Positions 55,130 to 64,000 of a stretch of DNA of 64,000 bases are shown one piece after another. Position 1 is the stretch's first letter; each line of letters starts with the position of its first letter. Below the pieces are notes generated by a model. It was given only the letters and a program-made list of their open reading frames with translations, ran no database searches and was not told the DNA's origin. This DNA is from Myxocyprinus asiaticus (lineage: Eukaryota > Chordata > Actinopteri > Cypriniformes > Catostomidae), in assembly GCF_019703515.2 (NCBI RefSeq), contig NC_059368.1, positions 32,871,391-32,935,390 on the forward strand, read 5' to 3'. A program made the translations under genes and the position numbers.

Positions 55130-55950
55130 TATCCTTGTCCTTGAGTGCGATTTTGGGCTCTCCATCAAGGAGCCCCTGATTGTGCAGAATCTTTGCCAAA
55201 GATGAACAATGTGGTATGAGGCCCTACATTAGGCCAGCGTTGTTGTGCAGTATCTTTGTTGAAAGATAAACAACATTTGATTATGAAAACCCTACGACGA
55301 GGGAAGAGTTATTAGGATATCATTGCCGAAAGGTGAACAATGTAGCGTAAAACCATATGATAATGGCGACGATGCATGCAATCCCTTCGTTGAAAGAAAA
55401 CAACATTTGATTATGAACACTCTGGCGAGGGCAGACATTGTTTAATGGTTATCTTTGCTGAAAGGTGAACTACATGTGTAAAGCCATACGATAATGGCGA
55501 CACTGCGTGCAATACCCTTTGTTGAAAGATATCCCATGAGGCTCAAGCCCTCCAGTGAGGGCGGCCATTGTTTAATGGTTATCTTTGCCAAGGTTAACAG
55601 CATACATAATGCCATACGATAATGGCGATGTTGTCGTGCAATACCCTGTTGAAAGATATCACATGAGGCTTAAGCCCTGCAACGAGGGCGGTCATTGTTT
55701 AATGGTTATCTTTGCCAAGGTGAACAGCATACATAAAGCCGTATGATAATGGCGATGTTGTCGTGCAATACCCTGTTGAAAGATATCCCATGATAATGTG
55801 AGCTTTCTGGCGAGGGTGAGCTGGCTTGTGCAATACCTATGCAAAGGAAACCATGCTTGAGATTATGGAAGACCTGGCGAGGAGGGTAGACATAGTTATG
55901 CATTATCCTTGTGAAACGATGGACATGCTTGAATTGAATCATTGTGTAGG
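55130..55950. repeat. 127-132-bp tandem array, about 6 units
   Basis: Phase marker gttgaaaga at 55258, 55389, 55521, 55648 and 55775, with spacings of 131, 132, 127 and 127. Units share gataatggcga, gtgcaatacc and atggttatctttgcc. Flanking units are more diverged. It lies downstream of the recombinase of the left DIRS-like copy and is probably part of its 3' region. Confidence 0.88.
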
Positions 55951-56034
55951 GAAAGATGTGATGAGAGAGAGCCACCAACCACCACCAGATAGGTATGAAA
56001 ACTTATGGCTGATGGAGAGTTGAGCTTGTTTGAT

Positions 56035-57510
56035 GATTTGGGTTAGGTCGACTGTATTTCAGGTAGGAAGAGGAAGACCAGTGGCTGAGCATCTTGACAC
56101 TGGACTCCGGTATGCCTCAAAGAGCGGCAGTAGTAGCTGCTCAGATGTGAAAAGAGTGCCCTGAGAATACATGAGGGGAGAGACCATAAAGTTTTAGGGT
56201 AGCGGTGAGGTGGTTTCTGAACCAGTAGTGCAACATGGGGGCTAGGGATGGAGTGATGAATAGGGGAGAAAATTTGAAATGTCTAGTGTGAAAGCAAAAA
56301 GGAAATGAACACGCACACTGGGAGATCAGAATGGAAAATAGAGGAGTACTGTGTGATTGGCAGAAGGAGGAATAGTGAGCCCAGGCGGAGTTGTAGGAAG
56401 TGAGTGTTGACCGGGCAAGTCCTTTCTGCATGAGAGTTGGAGCGGACTTTAAATGGGGTAGTAAGGAGGGGCTTAATCCAGCAGGAGGTCTGAGAGGGGA
56501 AGGCAGGGAATGATTTTATATTTTATTTTTTTTACATTGAAAAACCCAGGAATGTGTCTGGCTGAGATAATGAAGTTGCAGGAAATGCTCTGCCATGTCA
56601 GACGTCTCATAAGGGAGATGAGGCTAGAAGAGGACTGGCCTTAATTGATTATAGTGACGACTAAGGAATTGTCGCATAACTACGACGCGTTTGCTTGTCC
56701 AAAGGGAACCCCATATAACACTGCCCATGAAGATGGGATAAATTTCAAAGAGAGCGGAAGAGGGAACATAGGAAGCTATTGAAAAATTTCCCTGTGAACC
56801 ATGATCCTAGAAAATATCCCCCGAATCCTACGGAGGGAGCCGCATCCGTGAAAAGGGACATGTCATCTGGAGATTCAGGTTTTTTTTTTTGTGAAAAGGA
56901 AATGCCATTCCAGTGATTTAATAGCTGTGACCAGAAGAGAAGGTCCGAGCGGCAGCCGTCATAGATTGATATGAGTAGGAGAGGTTGTCTAAGGAATGGG
57001 CTAGTGTGAGGAGGTGGGAAACTAAGGAGCGGCCTTGAGGAATGATGAGCATGGCAAAATTGAGGTGGCCTAATAGGGACAGGAGATCGCGTTATGACAC
57101 CCAAACTGACCGGAGGACTACATGCAAATATACCTGATCCTGTCAAGTTTATCTTTAGGCAGGGAAGCTTGCATGTTTAAAGAATTGGGCGTGATGCCAA
57201 AAAATTCACGAGACGTGGCAGGGCCTGTGTTTTTTTTTTCTCCACTTGAGAGAGGAACACCCAACTTGTGAAAAAGCTCGATAGAACGTCCAAAAAATAG
57301 GGGTGGGGCAGCAGGGTGATCGATGAGCAGGAAATCGTGTAGTATGAAGGGGAGATTAATGTGATTGAGAAGGATCCAGTATAGGCCTTTCGATAGAGAA
57401 TTACCATGTGAGGGCTACTTCTGCACCCGAAAGTGAGTCGGACAGCAAAGTAAAATTTTGACTGCCATGGAAATTTAGAGGGGCCAGTCGGCAGGGTGAC
57501 TGGGCATGAT
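56035..57510 (-). pseudogene. DIRS-like RT, RNase H and tyrosine recombinase
   Basis: Minus-strand blocks in order. RT: KDAFKIMPSHPADWPL, ILHDFLLIDHPAAPP, FHKLGVPLSS, TGPATSREFFGITPNSLNMQ. RNase H: LFTDAAPSVGFGGYFLGSWF, LCDNSLVVTIINKASSSLIS, MRRLTWQSISCNFIISARHI. Recombinase: QKGLARSTLTSYNSAWAHYS, then SPHVFSGHSFHI, a stop, AATTAAL, a stop, GIPESSVKMLSHWSSSSYLK. The usual HxxR is HSFH here; the later His and the Tyr (SYLKY) remain. Many stops and frameshifts occur. This gene order and the recombinase place it in the DIRS order rather than among LTR or LINE elements. Confidence 0.82.
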
Positions 57511-57540
57511 TTTGAAAGCGTCTTTGATAGCTGCCTTTTT

Positions 57541-57546
57541 TAAATG

Positions 57547-57619
<73 letters not shown>
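57541..57619. repeat. (TA)n microsatellite, ~70 bp
   Basis: A long TA run within the left DIRS-like copy, between its RT and the Tc1 inserts. Confidence 0.95.
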
Positions 57620-57623
<4 letters not shown>

Positions 57624-57813
57624 ATTTATTTATGTATTTATTTATTTATTTTTTTGCCTGTAAAACCAGACCATGCATGGTGCATGACATGCAGCTCCAG
57701 TGGACTGAATTTCGGTATCTACTGTGATAACACCTATCCGGCACTGTGATGTCCAGGGGAATGAATCCAACTGCCTGCTGCTGATGAGAGCTGCCCTGAA
57801 TATATATATATTA

Positions 57814-58352
57814 CACTACCGGTCAAAAGTTTTGAAACACTTGACCGAAATGTTTCTCAGGATCTTAAAAATCTTTTGATCTGAAGGCGTATGCTTAAAT
57901 GTTTGAAATTAGTTTTGTAGACAAAAATATAATTGTGCCACCATATTAATTTAATTCATTATAAATCTAAAATGTAATTAAAAAAAAGTTTTTTAAATTG
58001 ATGACTTGGACCAAATAATAAAGAAAAGCAGCCAATAAGGGCCCAGCACATAGATGGGGACTCCTTCAGTACTGTTTAAAAAACATCCCAGGGTGATACC
58101 TCAAGAAGTTGGTTGAGAAAATGTCAAGAGTACATTTCTGAAAATTCTAGGCAAAGGGTGACTACTTTGAAGATGCTAAAATATAACACAGTTTTGATTT
58201 ATTTTGGATCTTGTTTAGTCACAACATAATTCCCATAGTTCCATTTATGTTATTCCATAGTTTTAATGACTTTACTATTATTCTAAAATGTGAAAAAAAA
58301 ACAAAAATATATAATAAAGAATGAGTAAGTGTTTCAAAACTTTTGACCGGTA

Positions 58353-58355
<3 letters not shown>
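57814..58355. mobile_element. Tc1-type MITE, ~540 bp
   Basis: The ends cactaccggtcaaaagtttt and aaaacttttgaccggtagtg are perfect inverted repeats for 20 bp and extend to about 30 bp. A TA lies at 57812-57813 and a further TA follows the right end after two bases. No transposase. It depends on a Tc1-like enzyme in trans. Confidence 0.88.

Positions 58356-58356
<1 letters not shown>

Positions 58357-58387
<31 letters not shown>
58357..58387. repeat. (TA)n microsatellite
   Basis: The TA array between the two Tc1-type elements. A matching array flanks the other side at 59951-59971. Confidence 0.9.
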
Positions 58388-58391
<4 letters not shown>

Positions 58392-59948
58392 TGTGCTCAA
58401 AAGTTTGCATACCCTTGGAGAATTGGTAATATATGTACCATTTTTAAAGAAAACATGAGTGAGCAGGCAAAACACATTTCTTTTTTTTCTTATGGGATTC
58501 GTATTCAGCTGTAGGTTATAACAGAATGGCACAATCATAAAACAAAACATGGCAACAATGAAAAAAATGAAATGACCCCTGTTCAAAAGTCTGCATACCT
58601 TTAGTTCTTAATACTGTGTTTTGCCCCCTTTAGCATCAGTGACAGCATGCAGTCTTTTGTAATAGTTGTCTATGAGGCCCCAAATTCTTGCAGGTGGCAT
58701 AGCTGCTCATTCGTCTTGGCAAAATGCCTCCAGGTCATGCAACATTTGAGATCTCCCCAGAGTGGCTCGATGATATTTAGGTCATGAGACTGTGATGGCC
58801 ACTCCAGAACCTTCACCTTTTTCTGCTGTAACCACTGGAGGCTCAACTTGGCCTTGTGCTTAGGGTCACTGTCGTGCTGGAAAGTCCAAGAGCGTCCCAT
58901 GCGCAGCTTTCGTGCAGAAGAATGCAAATTGTCTGCCAGTATTTTCTGATAACATGCTGCATTCATCTTGCCATCAATTTTCACAAAATTCCCTGTGCCT
59001 TTAGAGCTCACATACCCCCAAAACATCAGTGAGCCACCATCATGCTTCACAGTGGGGCTGGTATTCTTTTCACTATAGGCCTTTTTGACCCCTCTCCAAA
59101 CATAGCGCTTATGGTTGTGACCATAAAGCTCTATTTTGGTCTCATCACTCCAAATTACAGTGTGCCAGAAGCTGTGAGGTGTGTCAAAGGTGTTGTCGGC
59201 ATATTGTAACCGGGCTTTTTTGTGGCGCAGTAAATCGACCATGCAGCTCATTTTTGTTCAAGTATCATCGTATTGTGCTCCTTGAAACAACCACACCATC
59301 TTTTTCCAGAGCAGCCTGTATTTCTCCTGAGGTTACCTGTGGGTTTTTATTTGTATCCCAAACAATTCTTCTGGCAGTTGTGGCTGAAATCTTTCTTGGT
59401 CTACCTGACCTTGGCTTGGTATCAAGAGATCCCTGAATTTTCCACTTCTTAATAAGTGATTGAACAGTACTGATTGGCATTTTCAAGGCATTGGATATCT
59501 TTTTATATCCTTTTCCATCTTTATAAAGTTCCATTACCTTGTTACGCAGGTCTTTTGACAGTTCTTTTCAGCTCCCCATGGCTCAGTATCTAGCCTGCGC
59601 AGTGCATCCACGTGAGAGCTAACAAACTTATTGACTATTTATACACAGACACTAATTGCAATTTTAAAAGCCACAGGTGTGGGAAATTAACCTTTAATTA
59701 CCATTTTAAACCTGTGTGTGTCACCTTGTGTGTCTGTAACAAGGCCAAACATTCAGGGGTATGTAAACTTTTGATCAGGGCCATTTGGGTGATTTCTGTT
59801 ACCCTTATGATTTAAAAAGGAGCCAAAAACTATGTGATGATAAATGGCTTCATATGATCACTATCCTTAAATAAAAGACCATATTTTCAAAATCAATGCC
59901 AAAATTTCACAATTTCTGACAGGGTATGCAAACTTTTGAGCACAACTG
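58388..59948 (-). mobile_element. Tc1-like transposon, 1,561 bp
   Basis: Terminal repeats share tgtgctcaaaagtttgcata at 58392 and inversely at 59946. A second, inner pair of related sites (gttcaaaagtctgcatacct at 58581; inverse of it at about 59759-59780) gives an IR/DR layout, as in Sleeping Beauty-type elements. TA flanks lie at 58386-58387 and 59949-59950 within TA arrays. One minus-strand transposase gene is inside. Confidence 0.9.
58670..59579 (-). pseudogene. Tc1-like transposase, nearly complete
   Basis: The start at 59579 gives MGS, a stop, then KELSKDLRNKVMELYKDGKG, YKKISNALKMPISTVQSLIK (helix-turn-helix), GRPRKISATTARRIV (GRPR motif) and VVVSRSTIR. After one frameshift (59250-59290) come LLRHKKARLQYADNTFDTPH, VIWSDETKIELYG (first Asp), SPTVKHDGGSLMFWGYVSSK, FQHDSDPKHKAKLSL (second Asp), SHDLNIIEPLWGDLK (Glu), ending LQEFGAS at 58670. 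The full DDE triad is retained and damage is limited to one stop and one frameshift, so this is a relatively young copy. Confidence 0.92.
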
Positions 59949-59999
59949 TAAATATATATATATATATATATATACACATACACACACATATATATGTAC

Positions 60000-61495
60000 A
60001 TTGAGTGAGCAAAATGAAAACATTGATAACTTTAAAATCAATAAGGCATTTGGCAACATAGTTGAAGAAATAACAAAAGCATTTAGAGGGAGCTATGATT
60101 TACCAGCAGGAACAGAAATTAACAGTAGCAAGATGAAATTAGTGAGCTTCATTCGGCACAGGTTTTATCCAATGATTGTGAAACCTACTTACTTGCTACT
60201 AAATGTAATGTCCCCGACCACATGCATTAAAAGTGAACAGCATCATACTGAAATGCGTTGATACTTAAAGTAATGTAGTTAGGCTGACATGACTGTTAAA
60301 CTCATGAGCTTTGACATTTTGAACACTGATGAAGCCCCAATGCTTGAAGATCCCCATAGATTGAAACATGGTCTGACCAAAGATGAATGTGAATTATTTA
60401 TGAAGACATACAATACAAATGACTGCACTTAATAAAGCCTGAATGAGTAATAAAACATAAATATGCCATGAAAAAGGAATTACCCCCTGTATGACCTGAT
60501 CATATAGGCAATATGCATTGCGCTGGTAATGAAATTATATGATGAATAAGAGAATGCATTGCGGAGCCTACTGCTAGGTGTCAGAGGCGTGCCACAACAG
60601 TGGTGCTTCCGATGAGAACATGGAAGTATGTATAGAGTAAGAAAACACTGCATTTTCCGAAGCGGCATTAATGCGCCCTTGAAGGCACTTGGGTAGGGAA
60701 CACCGCTCGAAATGTTGAACCAAACGAAATAAGTTAATTATTTCACTAAGGACCCTTTCACAAGACTTTGGTGAAGACTATATTAAACTGTGATGCCATG
60801 CTCCCTCGGAGTGCCCACATCATGAGCTCTGTCTTTCCTAGTGAGAAGGGCATAGGGATGATATCTTGTATTGGAAAGTGCCCGCTATGTGATTTAGAGC
60901 AAAGAGCGACCAACAAAACATGGATATCTTACTGAATGGAGTGATGGAACCCCGTACAATGAGAACTGTACATCATGACAACAAAAGGCCTAGACCCATG
61001 ACTAAATTTGAATGCATTTGATGGGTATGATAACAACTTTTTGATGGAAATCAGCTGCTGCCTGAGGCAATTATTTTGACAGACTTGGCGAGGAGCACAC
61101 TCCTTCCATGCCGGGTCGTGCATTCGATTGAGGTGGATGCAGTGGCTCGATTGAGGGAGATCTCCTAAGTGAATGAGATATGGATAAAGATCTGGGTTTG
61201 CTGATTGTTTACTCCCCATGGGTTTGATGCGGGCAGAAGTTGAGATGAAGAGATGGCGTCGTTAGGAAGGGAAGGTGGGCTTCCAGAGATGTTATGTGCA
61301 TGAGAGGTCGGAACATGTCTATAATGATTCCGAGAGGGCGCGATCCCACTGAAAATCCAGAAATTTGCAGACGTGTGTTGCGGCGAGGAGCTGCTGATCC
61401 TGGATAAAGGTAAGGAGCAGTGAATAAGTCTGTGTCCATAGCTGGATGTTAGCTAGTGGAGAGTGAAATGGACTCGACATCAGACAGTGCTATAG
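60000..61495 (-). pseudogene. gag-like/5' region of the left DIRS-like copy
   Basis: The minus strand opens near 61479 and has MDTDLFTAPYLYPGSAAP (from 61439) and later DLYPYLIHLGDLPQSSHCIH (61219-60929). The right copy has the matching LYPGSAAPRH-like and SASTSESG-region sequence. No known domain is recognised, which is usual for the first ORF of DIRS elements. A TATA-like CTTTATAAGTCTG stretch on the minus strand lies upstream (about 61560-61548). Stops are frequent. Confidence 0.6.
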
Positions 61496-61714
61496 AATGA
61501 TGTTGCTGTGTTAGCACAATTGAAACAGCAATGTGATAGAATAAGAGCAGACTTATAAAGCAATGGCTTACATGTGATTGGCTAAGAGTTACCTATCTAA
61601 TTGTGCGATGATGTACAGCTGCTAGTCTTCCCACTAGAACTAAGCTGCGCTTACATGTCTGCCAGCAGCCAACCATTCAGCTGCCTTCAGGTGGCAATTC
61701 TTTCTACAACTTAC
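61496..61714. promoter_or_regulatory. central spacer between the divergent DIRS-like copies
   Basis: About 220 bp between the two 5' ends. It contains CTTTATAAGTC on the minus strand and unpaired sequence with no clear similarity between its halves. If either copy was ever expressed, its promoter should be here or in the adjoining 5' region. This is inference. Confidence 0.4.
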
Positions 61715-61879
61715 TATGTCCGATGTCGAGTCAGCTTTGCTCCCCGATGAGCCAATATGGGTTTAATCACTGCTCCTTACCTTATATCCAGGATCAGCAG
61801 CTCCTCGCCACAGCGCATGTCTGCAATTCCGGAGTCTCGGTGGGATCACGGCCCTCTTGGAATAATAATTTATATGTTA

Positions 61880-62250
61880 TTGACTCCAGCCAGGTCTCCA
61901 AAGCAACCAAATTGGCCCGGTTGCTAGGGAGGGTAGAGTCACATGGGGAAACCTCCTCGTGGTCACGATTAGTGGTTCTCGCTCTCAATGGGGTGCATGG
62001 TAAGTTGTGCGTGGATCACGGAGAGTAGCATGAGCCTCCACATGCTGGGAGTCTCCACGGTGTCATGCACAATGAGCCACATGATAAGATGCGTGGATTG
62101 ACTGTCTCAGAAGCGGAGGCAACTGAGACTTGTCCTCCGCCACCCGGATTGAGGTGAGTAAACATGCCACCACGAGGACCTACTAAGTAGTGGGAATTGG
62201 GCATTCCGAACTGGGGAGAAAAGGGAATAAAAATTATTAAAAAAATATTA
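61880..62250 (+). mobile_element. tRNA-derived SINE, 5'-truncated
   Basis: It begins within the body (tgactccagccaggtctcc) and runs to aactggggagaaaagggaat and an A-rich tail. It matches 41190-41519, with an extra block (gccaccacgaggacctacta) absent from that copy. The flanks show a related aataat...atatgtta at 61861-61879 and 62251-62266, a probable target duplication. The internal promoter is missing. Confidence 0.88.
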
Positions 62251-63399
62251 AATAATAGATATGTTAACAAAGCATCTCCGTCAAAACCTGATCTTTCCAG
62301 ACCACAGGTGAACCAGCTCACAAAACATCTTGGGAAGCCGCCTTCCCTACCCGACGATGCCGCCGCTCCATCTCAACTTTCAGTAAACCTACAGGGCGTC
62401 AACGATCAGCAAATCCGGATCTTCATCCAGATCTCAGTCATGTAGGAGACCTCCCTCAGTCGAGCCACCGCATCTACAGCATCCAGAATGCATGACCCGG
62501 TGCTGGAAGGCCGTAAAAAGCATCGCATCAAGGCAGCAGCTGATCCCCATCAGAAATACGATAAGTTCTCTATCATATTCATCATTTTGCATTTAGAGGA
62601 TGGTTTAAGGGTCTTAGGCTTTCTGCTGCCAATGTTATCTATTCATCACAACTCTCATCTGCATCAATATCACATTCAAGCAGCAATATTTCATTTCTAT
62701 AGAGCATTTGGCTCTCATAGTTCATGGTTGGCGATCATGCGTTTCACAGCATGACGACCGTGCCATGGCTGGTAACTGAGTTAAGGTTCACAATGCATGA
62801 TTCAGTCACCGTGTTGCATGCTTGAGTGTACCCCTTTTGGGGAATCAAGATCTATTATTTATGCATGTCATGATGCACAAGTCCATATCGTATGGGGTCT
62901 ATTACTCCATTCAGTTAAGATGATGCATTGTTTTGTTGGTCGCTCCTATCGCACATAAATCATGAAGTGTTTCTTACTTCATACATCTACTTCCACGTTC
63001 TCCAAATAAGGAAGCACCACTTGTTGTTGTGTGCCTCTGACACCAAGTGGCAGGATCTGCTCATTACATTTCCGTTTTTCAACAGCTCATTTCATTACCA
63101 GCGCAATGCATTTTGCTGCCTTATATTATCAAGTCAAACAGGGGTGTGATTCCCATTCCACAGTCATGTTTATGTTTTATTACTAATTCAGGGATCATTA
63201 CAGAGCAGAAATTTGTATTATATGGCTCTCCGTAGATCATTTATTCTCTTATCACTGTTCGGACCATGTTTCAATCAATGGGGACTTTCTAAGCATTGGG
63301 GCTTTATCAATGTCCCAAATTGCAAAGCTCATTACAAGTTTAACAACTATGTTAGCATAACTACATTACATTTTATTTTAAGTATCAATGCATTTCAGT

Positions 63400-63770
63400 C
63401 TTTGCTCCGTTCACTTTCAATGTGCTCATGGTTGGGGCAGTTACATTTAGTAGCAGGTAAGTAAGGTTTTGTTTACTCATTGGATAAACCTGTGCCAAAT
63501 TCGTTTTTTCACAGTGTTCAAAATTTCAAAAGCTCATTATGTCAATTCCACTACAATTAGTTTTCCATATCTGCTGGTAAGACATACATTTTCTCATAAT
63601 GCTTTCTACGTTATTTCTACAACTATGTTTTCCAAACCACATAATTTATTTATTTTTAAAGTTACAATGCAACTTGCTCTCCACTCTTTTCACTGTTAAT
63701 CTATTTGCGGTCAGGGCAGCTTACATTTAGCAGCAGGTAAGTAAGATTTGTTCACTCTTGATAAAACTGT
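63400..63770 (+). repeat. ~278-bp direct repeat in the right DIRS-like copy
   Basis: cagttacatttagtagcagg at 63438 recurs as cagcttacatttagcagcag at 63717, with related sequence before and after (tgctcc...tcactttcaatg / ttgctctcca...tcactgttaat). The left copy has the motif once (about 60195-60215). So the duplication arose in the right copy or was lost on the left. Confidence 0.7.
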
Positions 63771-64000
63771 GTCGGATTAGCGTTTCTTGCAAGGTAGATG
63801 ACGAATATTCAGTTGACTGAGTCTTTACATGTTCATGGACCATGCGTCGTGTTGCTGGTTTTACAGCCTTTATCAGGAGATTCAACTTCAAACACCACAT
63901 CTTTCGCTCCACATACTTTAACCCCATCCAAGGCTGGGCATGTCGCCCTCCTCACCAAAGCAAACATCTAAATGCTTCCAAAATGTATACCCACCCTTCC

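Larger units (their letters stand above)
55100..61495 (-). mobile_element. DIRS-like retrotransposon, left copy (leftward)
   Basis: This is a YR-type retroelement reading leftward: 5' region and gag-like part (61495-60000), RT and RNase H (57510-56640), tyrosine recombinase (56435-56035), then a tandem array. Two Tc1-type elements (57814-58355 and 58388-59948) and TA repeats are inserted in it. Its identity as one element is supported by the right copy: right-copy sequence at 63830-63868 (catggaccatgcgtcgtg, ctggttttacagcc) matches the left copy at about 57690-57660, beyond the Tc1 inserts. All coding parts are broken. Confidence 0.8.
61715..64000 (+). mobile_element. DIRS-like retrotransposon, right copy (rightward, cut by window edge)
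   Basis: This is a diverged inverse copy of 61495-57500. Paired landmarks include ccaggatcagcagctcctcg (61789; inverse 61385-61404), the acgatcagcaaatccgg region (62402; inverse 61180-61205), tgtttatgttttattact (63167; inverse about 60442-60460) and agaccatgtttcaatc-like (63262; inverse 60362-60376). It carries a SINE at 61880-62250 and a direct repeat near its end. The last ~60 bases align to the start of the RT palm (AxKMxxxHPS region), so the RT lies beyond 64000. Confidence 0.8.

Noticed and set aside
55130..55950. CRISPR-like array
   Set aside because: The units are ~130 bp with no short conserved repeat separated by unique spacers, and the window is a vertebrate genome.

Overview
This window reads as nuclear DNA of a ray-finned fish, most likely a cyprinid (carp or zebrafish relative). 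The reasons are the mixture of transposon families (DIRS-like, Harbinger, several hAT and Tc1 types, L2, Rex1/CR1-like and L1-like LINEs, a tRNA-derived SINE, short LTRs), many (TA)n and (CT)n microsatellites, and the absence of operon-like coding. I recognise no intact host protein-coding exon with confidence. Almost every recognisable protein belongs to a mobile element, and nearly all are broken by stops or frameshifts.

Layout. 1-313: 3' end of an L2 LINE. 1280-2413: a Tc1 remnant and a MITE with a Myb-like ORF. 2605-11067: an old minus-strand hAT element (hAT-A) that carries a LINE, which carries a non-autonomous hAT, which carries a Tc1; hAT-A also holds two more MITE-like inserts and an internal tandem duplication. 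11400-21580: a second hAT (hAT-B) split by an L1-like LINE, itself split by a Rex1/CR1-like LINE that contains an L2 fragment and a solo LTR. Two further short hAT-type elements (21588-22365, 22383-22610) abut its right end. Target-site duplications and interrupted reading frames let the order of insertion be read directly.

22.7-41 kb is sparser: solo LTRs, MITEs, two long foldback elements, a 40-bp-stem hairpin, a minus-strand Rex1/CR1-like LINE, an 894-bp TRIM-type LTR element whose primer binding site matches tRNA-Phe, and a complete SINE with a perfect 16-bp target-site duplication. 42.1-46.2 kb is a nearly complete Harbinger element with its two convergent genes (DDE transposase and Myb-like protein), both decayed. 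A Rex1/CR1-like LINE and a remnant of a multicopy fish gene follow. 51.75-53.33 kb is a large foldback whose arm ends are built of ~20-bp repeats.

53.6-64.0 kb is dominated by DIRS-order (tyrosine-recombinase) retrotransposons. One copy runs leftward from about 61.5 kb through gag-like, RT, RNase H and recombinase regions to a ~130-bp tandem array. A second, diverged copy runs rightward from about 61.7 kb and leaves the window at the RT domain. The two are head to head around a ~0.2-kb centre. Two Tc1-type elements sit in TA-rich DNA inside the left copy. The elements work only on themselves; nothing suggests a host pathway. The most useful content is the fossil record of nested insertion and a few structures (divergent DIRS pair, tRNA-Phe TRIM, foldback, hairpin) that deserve a check.
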